From the NCBI GenBank assembly GCA_965212085.1, contig OZ243042.1, positions 1,240,001 through 1,304,000 of the forward strand: DNA of 64,000 nt. The letters are read 5' to 3'. The notes beneath the pieces are model-generated. The model was not told the DNA's origin. It saw only the letters and a list, made by a program, of their open reading frames with translations, and did not search any database. This document shows, one piece after another, positions 26,214 through 33,623 of the stretch. Made by a program: the position numbers and the translations under genes. This DNA is from JAHRAW01 sp965212085 (lineage in GTDB: Bacteria > Pseudomonadota > Gammaproteobacteria > Arenicellales > Poriferihabitantaceae). Every line of letters begins with the position of its first letter. Within the stretch, counting starts at the first letter, position 1.

Positions 26214-26241
26214 AAAAAAAGCCGCCTTGCGGCGGCTTTTT
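26214..26241 (-). terminator. Rho-independent terminator (both directions)
   Basis: GCCGCC, loop TTGC, GGCGGC, flanked by A7 on the left and T5 on the right. On the minus strand it ends in seven T and lies 29 bases after the stop of the small gene at 26270, so it should end that two-gene operon. Confidence 0.85.
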
Positions 26242-26269
26242 ACATTCTGCAATGTTGTACTTCAGTAAT

Positions 26270-26563
26270 TTATTTGATGAACTTCGCCGCAAAAAACGCT
26301 ATGCCGGAAACAATGGCGATTGTTGAAAGCGCAATTCTTACCACCCACTTCATCTGCGCCGAACTCTTCTCTATCGTATCATTTTGCATCTTCTGAATAT
26401 CCTCTTTGGTGGCCAGATACTCTATGCGTGTTTCCACTGCGGACAAGCGCGACTCAATCGCCGACAATCGAGACTCCATTCCACCGCCACCACCGTCGCC
26501 ACCGGAATTTACTGGAGTTTCCGGCTCCGGCCCGGTAACCACTTTCAAGGAATCCCGGCTCAT
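26270..26563 (-). CDS. Small coiled-coil protein with C-terminal membrane anchor
   Basis: This 97-residue protein starts at 26563 (MSRDSLKVV); its ATG overlaps the stop of the preceding gene (ATGA). After a Gly-rich linker (GGDGGGGG) comes a heptad-like stretch, SRLSAIESRLSAVETRIEYL and KEDIQKMQNDTIEKS, then a C-terminal TM (VVRIALSTIAIVSGIAFFAA). The layout recalls the DUF1640/coiled-coil-plus-anchor proteins and the gene at 43271 in this window. There is no known function. A terminator follows directly. Confidence 0.65.
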   Translation of the reverse strand: MSRDSLKVVTGPEPETPVNSGGDGGGGGMESRLSAIESRLSAVETRIEYLATKEDIQKMQNDTIEKSSAQMKWVVRIALSTIAIVSGIAFFAAKFIK

Positions 26564-26829
26564 TCCCCTTCCCCAATGGAGAGCCATTCCCAGAGCGCAC
26601 GCGAGGCATACCCTGAGTAAGCACCATTCAACCTGAAAACAACACCCGAAGCGTCATTTATGCGGTCATCGCCCTTGATTCCAACTTTTATAGCAACCTT
26701 TTCTGAAATCTCGTCAGTACGCACCAAGAAAGACGTACTGCTGACCGCGTGGTTGTTCGGGTATTCTTTCTCGATTCGCTTGACAACTTCGTCGTTCTCA
26801 TCCTGTAAAACGATGTTATGAAGGGCCAT
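26560..26829 (-). CDS. Unknown 89-residue soluble protein
   Basis: An 89-residue protein that I do not recognise. It starts MALHNIVLQDENDEVVKRIE, contains VSSTSFLVRTDEISEKVAIK, and ends WEWLSIGEGE; it has no TM or signal. A clear Shine-Dalgarno (AGAGGAG) lies nine bases before ATG 26829. Its stop overlaps the start of the coiled-coil gene by four bases, so the two are translationally coupled and probably act together. Composition is lower in GC than the chromosome around it, in line with an acquired pair. Confidence 0.65.
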   Translation of the reverse strand: MALHNIVLQDENDEVVKRIEKEYPNNHAVSSTSFLVRTDEISEKVAIKVGIKGDDRINDASGVVFRLNGAYSGYASRALWEWLSIGEGE

Positions 26830-27114
26830 GGTAGTAACTCCTCTTGGTATGGTTTATGTTTAAATTAATTTGTCATATCGAGGCATTGTACCCCGGTGTC
26901 AAGTCTTTTCGCACCCCACGAAGAGCCAAAACACAAAGTTTTTTGCCAATTCTCCCTATTTTCACCAACTATCCCCTACAAACCCCGCCGCACCCACAAA
27001 ACCTCCCCCACAATCTTCACCTGTATAGATTCACTAATTCACCGACAAGAATCGTTCATTTGTTGGGGAAGCGTTGATGCCCTGATGCAAGAATCACACC
27101 AAAGAGCATAACAA
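26830..27114. other. AT-rich gap with a solo E repeat
   Basis: No gene is supported here. A lone, slightly degenerate module E (27021-27049, TTCACTAATTCACCGAC) lies in the middle with no partner copy and no B, C or D module. The gap separates the island from nadE and probably contains the promoter of the 26829 operon, though no clear hexamers are seen. Confidence 0.6.
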
Positions 27115-28746
27115 CTACCCCCCATCTCCATCAAACCCCGAAGTAATCGGATACCGCCGGTCCTTGCCGAAAGCCCGCGAAGTAACCCGCACGCCCGGCG
27201 CGGCCTGGCGGCGTTTGTATTCGTTGGCGACTACCATCTTGATGACCCGGCGCACGGTTTCGGGGTCATGGCCTTCGGCGATGATTTGTTCCGCCGAGTG
27301 GTCGTGTTCGACGAATGCTTCGAGTATGGGGTCGAGGATTTCGTAGGGCGGCAAGCTGTCCCGGTCTTGCTGGTTGGGGGCGAGTTCCGCGGACGGGGGG
27401 CGGGTGAGGACGCGTTCGGGGATTACCGGCGGCCGGGTTTGGTCGTTGCGGTAGCGCGCCAGTTGGTACACCATCATTTTCGGGACGTCCTTGATGGCGG
27501 AAAATCCGCCGACCATGTCGCCGTACAATGTGGCGTAGCCGACCGCCATTTCGCTCTTGTTGCCGGTGGTCAGCACCATATAGCCGAACTTGTTGGACAG
27601 CGCCATGAGCAGCATGCCACGGCAGCGCGCCTGGATGTTTTCTTCGGTGGCGTCCGCGGGGCGGCCGGCGAACAATGGCTTGAGCTGGGCCATGGCGGAC
27701 TGATACATCGGCTCGATGGGGATTACTTCGTAGCGAACGCCGAGGGTTTCGGCTTCGAGGCGGGCGTCTTCGAGGCTCATGTCGCTGGTGTGGCGCGAGG
27801 GCATCATTACCGCCGCCACGCGCTCTTTGCCGATGGCGTCCACGGCGATGGCGAGGCTCAGGGCGGAATCAATGCCGCCGGACAAGCCGAGCACCGCGCC
27901 CTTGAAGTTGTTTTTTTCGATGTAGTCGCGCACCCCCAGAACCACCGCGCGGTAGATTAACTCGGCGCCCCGCAGGCGCGGCTCGATGCGCCCGGCGGCG
28001 AATTTTCCGCGCCGGAAGACCACCGTCTCCAGGGTTTCGCGAAACGCCGGCAGGCGCGCCGCCACTTGCCCGTGGGCGTCCACCACCAGCGAAGAACCGT
28101 CGAACACCAGTTCGTCCTGGCCGCCCACCTGGTTGAGGTAGATCATCGGCAACTTGAAGCGGCGCGCTTTTTTCAGCACCACGCCTTCTTCTCTTTGATG
28201 CGCCTGTTCGTTGTGAAACGGCGAGGCGTTGATGGAGACGACGAGGTCGGCGCCGAGGTCGGCGAGCTGCCGGAGCGGGGCGGAGCGCCAGATGTCTTCG
28301 CACACGGTCAGGCCGACGCGCACGCCCTTGATGTCGGCGAACCCGGCTTCCCGGCCGGGGCTGAAATAACGTTTTTCGTCGAACACCGTGTAGTTCGGCA
28401 GGTGCCGTTTGCGATAGCGCGCCGGCACTTCGCCGTCGCTCAGCACCGACAGCGCGTTGAAAACCTTGCCGTTCTCCAACAACGGATGGCCGACGATCAC
28501 CACGATGCCGCGCACCGTTGATTTCAGTTCTTCGAGGCGGCGCTCGCACTGCGCCAGGAAGTCGCGGCGAAACAGCAAGTCTTCGGGGGGATAACCGCTC
28601 ACCGCCAACTCCGGAAAAATCACCACGTCGGCGGCGCATTCATCCCTGGCGAAGCGGCAGTGGCGGATGATCTTGGCGAGGTTGCCGGCCAGGTCCCCGA
28701 CCGTGGGGTTGATCTGCGCCAGGGTGAATTTTATTTCGCCGGGCAT
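27115..28746 (-). CDS. nadE: Glutamine-dependent NAD+ synthetase
   Basis: This two-domain cytoplasmic enzyme converts nicotinate adenine dinucleotide to NAD+ using glutamine and ATP. The N-terminal nitrilase-type glutaminase (about residues 1-260) has Glu in FPELAVSGYPPEDLL, Lys in RKRHLPNYTVF and the catalytic Cys in GLTVCEDIWR. The synthetase domain follows with LGLSGGIDSALSLAIAVDA (P-loop) and LTTGNKSEMAVGYATLYGDM. The start at 28746 (MPGEIKFTLAQINPTVGDL) matches the family N-terminus; the open frame further upstream overlaps tatC. 543 residues is normal. It is last in the his-tat operon, 19 bases after tatC. Confidence 0.95.
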   Translation of the reverse strand: MPGEIKFTLAQINPTVGDLAGNLAKIIRHCRFARDECAADVVIFPELAVSGYPPEDLLFRRDFLAQCERRLEELKSTVRGIVVIVGHPLLENGKVFNALSVLSDGEVPARYRKRHLPNYTVFDEKRYFSPGREAGFADIKGVRVGLTVCEDIWRSAPLRQLADLGADLVVSINASPFHNEQAHQREEGVVLKKARRFKLPMIYLNQVGGQDELVFDGSSLVVDAHGQVAARLPAFRETLETVVFRRGKFAAGRIEPRLRGAELIYRAVVLGVRDYIEKNNFKGAVLGLSGGIDSALSLAIAVDAIGKERVAAVMMPSRHTSDMSLEDARLEAETLGVRYEVIPIEPMYQSAMAQLKPLFAGRPADATEENIQARCRGMLLMALSNKFGYMVLTTGNKSEMAVGYATLYGDMVGGFSAIKDVPKMMVYQLARYRNDQTRPPVIPERVLTRPPSAELAPNQQDRDSLPPYEILDPILEAFVEHDHSAEQIIAEGHDPETVRRVIKMVVANEYKRRQAAPGVRVTSRAFGKDRRYPITSGFDGDGG

Positions 28747-28765
28747 TGTGAGGGGCGCGGACGGG

Positions 28766-29560
28766 TTATCCTGCTGCGGGCGGTTGTTCCTCGCCGTCCG
28801 CAGCGTCTTCATCAGCGTCATCACCGGCCTTGTTCTTGAGCAAGTACTTTGAGCACAACAGGCCGGCCTCAAACAACAGCCACACCGGAACCGCCAGTAG
28901 CGTCTGCGAAAAAATGTCCGGCGGGGTCAGCAGCATGCCCATCACGAAGGCGCCGATGATGATGTAGGGGCGTTTGGTTTTGAGTTTTTTCGCGGTGGTG
29001 ACGCCCATGCGGATCATCAGCACGGTGGCCACCGGCACTTCGAAGGCGACGCCGAAAGCAAAAAACAGTTTCACCACGAAGCTGAGGTAGGCGTTGATGT
29101 CGGTCATCACCGCCACACCTTCGGGGGCGGTGCTGGTGAAAAATTTGAAGATGAGGGGGAACACCACGAAATACGCGAACGCGATGCCGAGGTAAAACAA
29201 CATACTGCTGGACACTAGCAGCGGCATCACCAAACGCTTTTCGTGGGCGTACAGGCCCGGCGCCACAAACGCCCACATCTGGTACAAAAGGTACGGCACG
29301 GCGACCGCAAAAGCGCAGGCCAGGGCGAACTTGAACGGCACAAAAAACGGGCCGTGGGGTTCGGTGGAGATCATGCTGTTGCCTTCGGGCAGCACCAACA
29401 TCAGCGGCCTGGCCAGCACTTCATACAAGTCGTTGGCGAACGGCGCCAGCAGCAGAAAAACCACCAGCACCGAGCCGATGCCGCGAATCAACCGGTCGCG
29501 CAACTCGACCAGGTGCGAGACCAGCGAGCCTTCGGCGTTTTCGTTGGGGTCGGTGTTCAT
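28766..29560 (-). CDS. tatC: Sec-independent protein translocase TatC
   Basis: TatC is the six-TM inner-membrane core of the twin-arginine translocase and binds the RR signal. The N-terminus has the conserved cytoplasmic SLVSHLVELRDRLIRGIG; the first periplasmic loop has PEGNSMISTEPHGPFF; YQMWAFVAPGLYAHEKR marks the loop before TM3, and FGVAFEVPVATVLMIRMG and GMLLTPPDIFSQTLLAVP complete the signature. The C-terminal tail is acidic (DDADEDAADGEEQP). 264 residues is normal. It follows tatB by 12 bases and precedes nadE by 19. Confidence 0.96.
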   Translation of the reverse strand: MNTDPNENAEGSLVSHLVELRDRLIRGIGSVLVVFLLLAPFANDLYEVLARPLMLVLPEGNSMISTEPHGPFFVPFKFALACAFAVAVPYLLYQMWAFVAPGLYAHEKRLVMPLLVSSSMLFYLGIAFAYFVVFPLIFKFFTSTAPEGVAVMTDINAYLSFVVKLFFAFGVAFEVPVATVLMIRMGVTTAKKLKTKRPYIIIGAFVMGMLLTPPDIFSQTLLAVPVWLLFEAGLLCSKYLLKNKAGDDADEDAADGEEQPPAAG

Positions 29561-29572
29561 AACAAAATGCGA

Positions 29573-30235
29573 TTACATGCAAGCGCCGCAAGTGCTTTTA
29601 TGCTCAAAGCCAATCGTTTCTTGTTTGTGCCTGGCATCTTCGAGAGAAAGCGGCCCATGCCATTGGTCATATTCTCGCGGGGGCGGTTTGCCGACGCGTT
29701 TTTGTCCTCGTCCGTGGTTGCAATGCGAACAGGTTGCCAGATGTATCTTGGTGGTTTTCTTTTTTTGATTAACATACACCCAATAATGTTTGTCTTTTTG
29801 GTCGCGTTTTTTCGCTACGGCGGTTTTTTTGGTTGTCGCCTTTTTTGTGGTTTTTTTCGCGGCGGTTTTTTTCACCGGTTTGGCTTCGGACGGCTCGCCC
29901 TTATTCAACGGCGACGCTTTCTCAAAAGACGACTTCAAGGACGCCGCCGCCTGCTCAACGTCGGCTTTGACGTCAGCGGACGCGCTGATTTTTTCGGTGG
30001 CGTCCTTGAACTCATCGCCGGCGCTCTGAAAGTCTTTTTTCAGGGCGGCGAGGTCGGCGACGTTCTGCTCGCGCAGTTCGCGGTCAATGTCGGTTTTGAC
30101 GTCGCGCAACATCCTGCGGCCTTTTGCGACCCACAGGCCGGCGGTGTGCGCCGCCCCCGGCAGCCGTTCCGGGCCGATGATGATCAGGGCAACGACACCG
30201 AGCAGCGCCAGTTCCCAGAAACCGACATCAAACAT
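29573..30235 (-). CDS. tatB: TatB fused to a C-terminal Cys-rich domain
   Basis: Residues 1-70 are standard TatB: MFDVGFWELALLGVVALIII, with the Glu8 position and the GPERLP hinge, then an amphipathic helix. After residue 112 comes a histone-like Lys/Ala/Thr linker (KKTAAKKTTKKATTKKTA). Residues 150-220 form an extra domain: YWVYVNQKKKTTKIH, C169-x2-C172 in ATCSHCNHGRG, WHGPLSLEDA, and C216-x2-C219 at the end. That pattern resembles standalone bacterial proteins of unknown function with H-x3-C-x2-C-N-x-G-x-G, WHGP and a final CxxC, probably a metal-binding knuckle. The DNA of this tail is visibly less GC-rich than its neighbours. The frame is continuous, so the fusion looks real. Confidence 0.88.
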   Translation of the reverse strand: MFDVGFWELALLGVVALIIIGPERLPGAAHTAGLWVAKGRRMLRDVKTDIDRELREQNVADLAALKKDFQSAGDEFKDATEKISASADVKADVEQAAASLKSSFEKASPLNKGEPSEAKPVKKTAAKKTTKKATTKKTAVAKKRDQKDKHYWVYVNQKKKTTKIHLATCSHCNHGRGQKRVGKPPPREYDQWHGPLSLEDARHKQETIGFEHKSTCGACM

Positions 30236-30263
30236 GGTTGCGCGACGGTTACGGCGGACGGGG

Positions 30264-30554
30264 TCAGGAGGTTTTGCCGTCGCCCTGGTTGGCGGCCGTC
30301 TCTCCGGTTTTCGCGGAGGCCCCCCCGGCTTGCCCGCCCTGCCCGGCCCCCCCGGCCTGTTCGCCGGCGCCGAGTTCTTCGGTGGCCGCCTGCGCGGCGG
30401 TTTCGGCTTTTTCTTCAGTCACCGCCTTTTTGAAACCCTTGATGGCGCCGCCGAGGTCGCCGCCGAGGTTTTTGAGTTTCTTGGTGCCGAACAACAACAA
30501 TACGATCACCAGAATGATCAGCAACTGCCAGATGCCAATGCCGCCTATGCCCAT
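30264..30554 (-). CDS. tatA: Sec-independent protein translocase TatA
   Basis: TatA is the small pore-forming Tat subunit. From the start at 30554 the protein reads MGIGGIGIWQLLIILVIVLL, then LFGTKKLKNLGGDLGGAIKGF (FGxxKLP-like hinge and amphipathic helix), followed by an acidic, Gly/Ala/Gln-rich disordered tail ending DGKTS. 96 residues is normal. In-frame codons upstream to 30671 are not TatA-like. It lies 28 bases upstream of tatB, and a 100-base gap to the membrane protein upstream leaves room for a separate promoter. Confidence 0.94.
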   Translation of the reverse strand: MGIGGIGIWQLLIILVIVLLLFGTKKLKNLGGDLGGAIKGFKKAVTEEKAETAAQAATEELGAGEQAGGAGQGGQAGGASAKTGETAANQGDGKTS

Positions 30555-30654
30555 AATCTTGTCCCCGCTTTTGTGACTGGAATGTGCGTAGTGTACCGGA
30601 ATCGGCGGTTTGATAGAAGCCGCCCCGGCAACGGGCAATGCCGCAATGCGCCGG

Positions 30655-32298
30655 TCAGGGGCCGATGACAACCGGCACGGTTTTGCTCAATACCGTGGCC
30701 GTGATGCGCCGCTTCTCGGCGCGCGCCGGTTTGAAATTGACCGCGTAATAGAGGATCTGGCTGTCGCTCAATGACCAGAAACGGCCGCGATGGTCGGGCT
30801 GGCCGGGGTCCATTCCATCTTTTTGGTTCCATTGCAAACCGTTGTAGGACCACGCGCCGATGATCTGCACCGTGGCGGAATACATCAGCAGCACAACCAG
30901 CAGGGCGCGCGCCCAGCGCATGGCGAAGGCCTTGTCAAGGACGGGAATCAGCGACAGCGCAAGGAAGACGCCGGCGTCAACGATGGGGCGCGGCCCGTAA
31001 GCCGCACCGCCCCACCAGTCAAACCATTTGGCGGCGGTGATCAACATCGCCACGGCGGCTATTTGCAACGGGATGAGCGGAGCAAGCCCGGCAAGCCCGG
31101 TAAGCCCGGTAAGCGACGCAAACTTGCGCGGATCTTTCCACAGCATCCGCCACTGCATCGCCATACCGGCAAAACCGAGCAGTAGCAACGGCGAGTAAAA
31201 AAGCAGTCCGCGCGAAGGGCTGAACAACAGGCCGCCGAGGCCGTGTACCACCGGGGTTCGCCACATTCCCCCCGGTTCGCCGCTTTTCGCCGCCAGGGAT
31301 TCCGCCGCAACGCCCTGCGCGAAGGTGAAGGGGCTGCCGAAGTAGTAGTCGTTATACAAATATACGGCGACGGCAAACGGCAATGCGCCGAGCATGTATG
31401 TGAGCGCGTCGCGCCGCGCCACGACCACAAAATACAAGCCCACGCAGAGCGCGGCAAAGACCCCGGTCGGACGACACAGCACCGCCATCCCCAGCGCCGC
31501 GCCGCAATACAACGGAAAGTTTTTGCGCTCCGCCGAACCGAACAGAAACCAGGCGCCGAGGGCCAGAAAGAACAGGTGCGGGGTCTGCTGCCACAACCCC
31601 TGGCTACTGATACTCCACGCGCAACTGCCAAGCCCGAATGTCAGCGCGCCGAACAGCGCCAACCCGGGGGACGCGAAGCGGCGTAGCGACAGAAAAATCA
31701 ACACGCTTGCCAACGCGACCAGCAACCCGGCCAGCAGTTTCGCGCCGTGCCACCACAGGTAATGATTGGCGGCGACGTCGCCAAACAGATTGAGCAGCGC
31801 GTAGAACGGCAGCGCGGTCAACGCGGCGCCGGCGCCGAACACGCTCACATATTGGCCGGGGCGCCGGCTTTCAACCAGGTAATACGGCGGGCTTGGTTTT
31901 ATTTTGCCGCTTTCATACAACGCGGTGGTCTCCCGGTCCCAGCGGTGGATTCGCGCCCACTTGCCCTCCGCGCCCGGCTCTTGCAACACCCAGAAAAACT
32001 CCTGCGGCGCCTGCTTCGGGGTTACGGCGAACGAATGATTCTTCAGCAGGTTGACGCTGATGATCATGTTTGATTTCTGATCGTTCCCGTAAAAAGGGTC
32101 GCCGTTGATCGTGTACGCGCCGAAACAAACGAGGAACAACCACACCGGCCACGTTGCCGGCTTCAGGAAAAAATCGGCGACGCGCCGGAAAGCGGCGGGG
32201 TTGGCCGTGGTTCGGGCCGCGGTTTGAGCCGCCGTTCGGGGCACGGTTCGGGCCGCGCTTTTGCGATTTTTTCGGCGGCTGGATTTTGGTTTTGCCAT
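30655..32298 (-). CDS. Polytopic membrane protein, GT-C glycosyltransferase-like
   Basis: This 547-residue inner-membrane protein has a basic, Ala/Thr/Arg-rich N-terminal tail (about residues 1-40, KSSRRKNRKSAARTVPRTAA) and about ten to twelve TMs. A periplasmic stretch follows TM1 (NGDPFYGNDQKSN) with an acidic pair, as in GT-C mannosyl/arabinosyl-transferases. Motifs such as CRPTGVFAALC and KWFDWWGGAAYGPRP also recall that class. No definite family is assigned. It sits 7 bases after hisI and upstream of tatA, so it is probably cotranscribed with the his genes, although no role in histidine synthesis is likely. Confidence 0.6.
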   Translation of the reverse strand: MAKPKSSRRKNRKSAARTVPRTAAQTAARTTANPAAFRRVADFFLKPATWPVWLFLVCFGAYTINGDPFYGNDQKSNMIISVNLLKNHSFAVTPKQAPQEFFWVLQEPGAEGKWARIHRWDRETTALYESGKIKPSPPYYLVESRRPGQYVSVFGAGAALTALPFYALLNLFGDVAANHYLWWHGAKLLAGLLVALASVLIFLSLRRFASPGLALFGALTFGLGSCAWSISSQGLWQQTPHLFFLALGAWFLFGSAERKNFPLYCGAALGMAVLCRPTGVFAALCVGLYFVVVARRDALTYMLGALPFAVAVYLYNDYYFGSPFTFAQGVAAESLAAKSGEPGGMWRTPVVHGLGGLLFSPSRGLLFYSPLLLLGFAGMAMQWRMLWKDPRKFASLTGLTGLAGLAPLIPLQIAAVAMLITAAKWFDWWGGAAYGPRPIVDAGVFLALSLIPVLDKAFAMRWARALLVVLLMYSATVQIIGAWSYNGLQWNQKDGMDPGQPDHRGRFWSLSDSQILYYAVNFKPARAEKRRITATVLSKTVPVVIGP

Positions 32299-32305
32299 GC
32301 CGTGC

Positions 32306-32740
32306 TCAGGATGATTGCGACCGGTAAATTTGGCCGGGGTCTTTCAACACCGGCTCCACTTCGCGCCATTCGTCCCCGTTCTTGTTCTCGTTCTCGTTCT
32401 CGTTCTCGTCCTTATGGTAACGGCGAAAAAAGCAGTTGTGGCGGCCAGTGTGGCAAGCGATGCCGCCGATCTGCTCGACCTGCATCAGCACCACATCGCC
32501 GTCGCAGTCAATGCGAATCTCCTTCAAGGTTTGCGCGTGCCCGGATTCTTCGCCCTTGCGCCACAATTTTTGCCGGGAGCGCGAATAATACACCGCGCGC
32601 CCCTCGGCGATGGTGGCGGTCAACGCCTCGCGGTTCATCCACGCCACCATCAAAACCTTGCCGCTATGCTGTTCCTGGGCGATGGCGGGCACCAGCCCGC
32701 CGGCATCCCACTTGATTTGTTTCAGTGCTTCTTCGTTCAT
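32306..32740 (-). CDS. hisI: Phosphoribosyl-AMP cyclohydrolase
   Basis: HisI opens the adenine ring of phosphoribosyl-AMP in histidine synthesis; it is cytoplasmic and Zn2+/Mg2+ dependent. Motifs: VLMVAWMNREAL, YYSRSRQKLWRKGEESGH, the metal-binding DCDGDVVLMQVEQ, and CHTGRHNCFFR with both Zn cysteines. A hexanucleotide repeat encodes ENENENENKN (about residues 112-121), an extra acidic loop before the conserved end VEPVLKDPGQIYRS. There is no fused HisE domain and no hisE gene in the window. 144 residues is slightly long because of the repeat. It lies 33 bases after hisF. Confidence 0.94.
   Translation of the reverse strand: MNEEALKQIKWDAGGLVPAIAQEQHSGKVLMVAWMNREALTATIAEGRAVYYSRSRQKLWRKGEESGHAQTLKEIRIDCDGDVVLMQVEQIGGIACHTGRHNCFFRRYHKDENENENENKNGDEWREVEPVLKDPGQIYRSQSS
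32378..32410 (-). repeat. Hexanucleotide repeat inside hisI
   Basis: About five copies of GAGAAC (coding strand) encode alternating Glu-Asn. The unit length is a multiple of three, so copy changes lengthen or shorten the loop without breaking the gene. Confidence 0.88.
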
Positions 32741-32773
32741 TTTCGGATTCCCGTTTGCCTGTGTTGTCTGTGG

Positions 32774-33583
32774 TTAGAGCCGGACTTCGATACCCCGGTC
32801 GGCCATGAACCGCTTGGCCTGCGCCACCGTGTACTCGCCGAAGTGAAAAATGCTGGCCGCCAGCACCGCGTCTGCGCCGCCGCTGAGCACGCCGTCGGCG
32901 AGGTGTTGCAACCCGCCGACGCCGCCGGAGGCGATCACCGGAACGCTCGCGGCGTCGCTGACCGCCCTGACCAGTTCAAGGTCAAAGCCGTCGCGGGTGC
33001 CGTCGCGGTCCATGCTGGTGACCAGCAACTCGCCAGCCCCCAGTTCCACCATCCTGCGCGCCCACTCAATGGCATCCAGGCCGGTGGGTTTGCGCCCGCC
33101 GTGGGTGTGGATTTCCCAGCGCGGAGCGGTGGCGGCGTCATCGGCGGCGTCGGTATCGTTGGCATCGTCGGCATCAGCAACGCGCTTGGCGTCAATGGCC
33201 ACCACGATGCACTGGTTGCCGAAATGGCCGCTGGCCTCGCGGACAAACGCCGGGCGTTGCACCGCGGCGGTGTTGATGGAAACTTTATCGGCGCCGGCGC
33301 GCAGCAATTTTCGCACGTCTTCGAGGCGGCGGATGCCGCCGCCGACGGTGAGCGGAATAAAGACCTCGCCGGCCACCTGCTCGACCACGCCGATGAGGGT
33401 GTCGCGGGCATCGGAACTCGCGGTAATGTCGAGGAAGGTGATTTCGTCGGCGCCCTGGCGGTCGTAGCGGCGCGCCACTTCCACCGGGTCGCCGGCGTCC
33501 ACGATGTCCACGAAGCGCACGCCTTTCACCACCCGCCCGGCGTCCACGTCGAGACAGGGAATGATTCGTTTGGCGAGCGCCAT
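32774..33583 (-). CDS. hisF: Imidazole glycerol phosphate synthase, cyclase subunit HisF
   Basis: HisF, a TIM barrel, uses ammonia from HisH to make imidazole-glycerol phosphate and AICAR. The start at 33583 gives MALAKRIIPCLDVDAGRVVKG, with catalytic Asp11; LTVGGGIRRLEDV, AIDAKRVAD, HTHGGRKPTGLDA, the second catalytic Asp in VTSMDRDGT, and IASGGVGGLQHL all match. A low-complexity acidic insertion, ADADDANDTDAADDAATAP, follows AIDAKRV (about residues 136-154) and is several residues longer than usual there. 269 residues. It is in the operon between hisA (40-base gap) and hisI. Confidence 0.95.
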   Translation of the reverse strand: MALAKRIIPCLDVDAGRVVKGVRFVDIVDAGDPVEVARRYDRQGADEITFLDITASSDARDTLIGVVEQVAGEVFIPLTVGGGIRRLEDVRKLLRAGADKVSINTAAVQRPAFVREASGHFGNQCIVVAIDAKRVADADDANDTDAADDAATAPRWEIHTHGGRKPTGLDAIEWARRMVELGAGELLVTSMDRDGTRDGFDLELVRAVSDAASVPVIASGGVGGLQHLADGVLSGGADAVLAASIFHFGEYTVAQAKRFMADRGIEVRL

Positions 33584-33623
33584 CAATGTGCCTGGCTGAA
33601 AACCGATTGCCGGCGGCGGCCCG

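Noticed and set aside
26038..26292. 84-codon frame starting MRRSSSNK
   Set aside because: It crosses a terminator and is out of frame with the transposase remnant that explains the segment.
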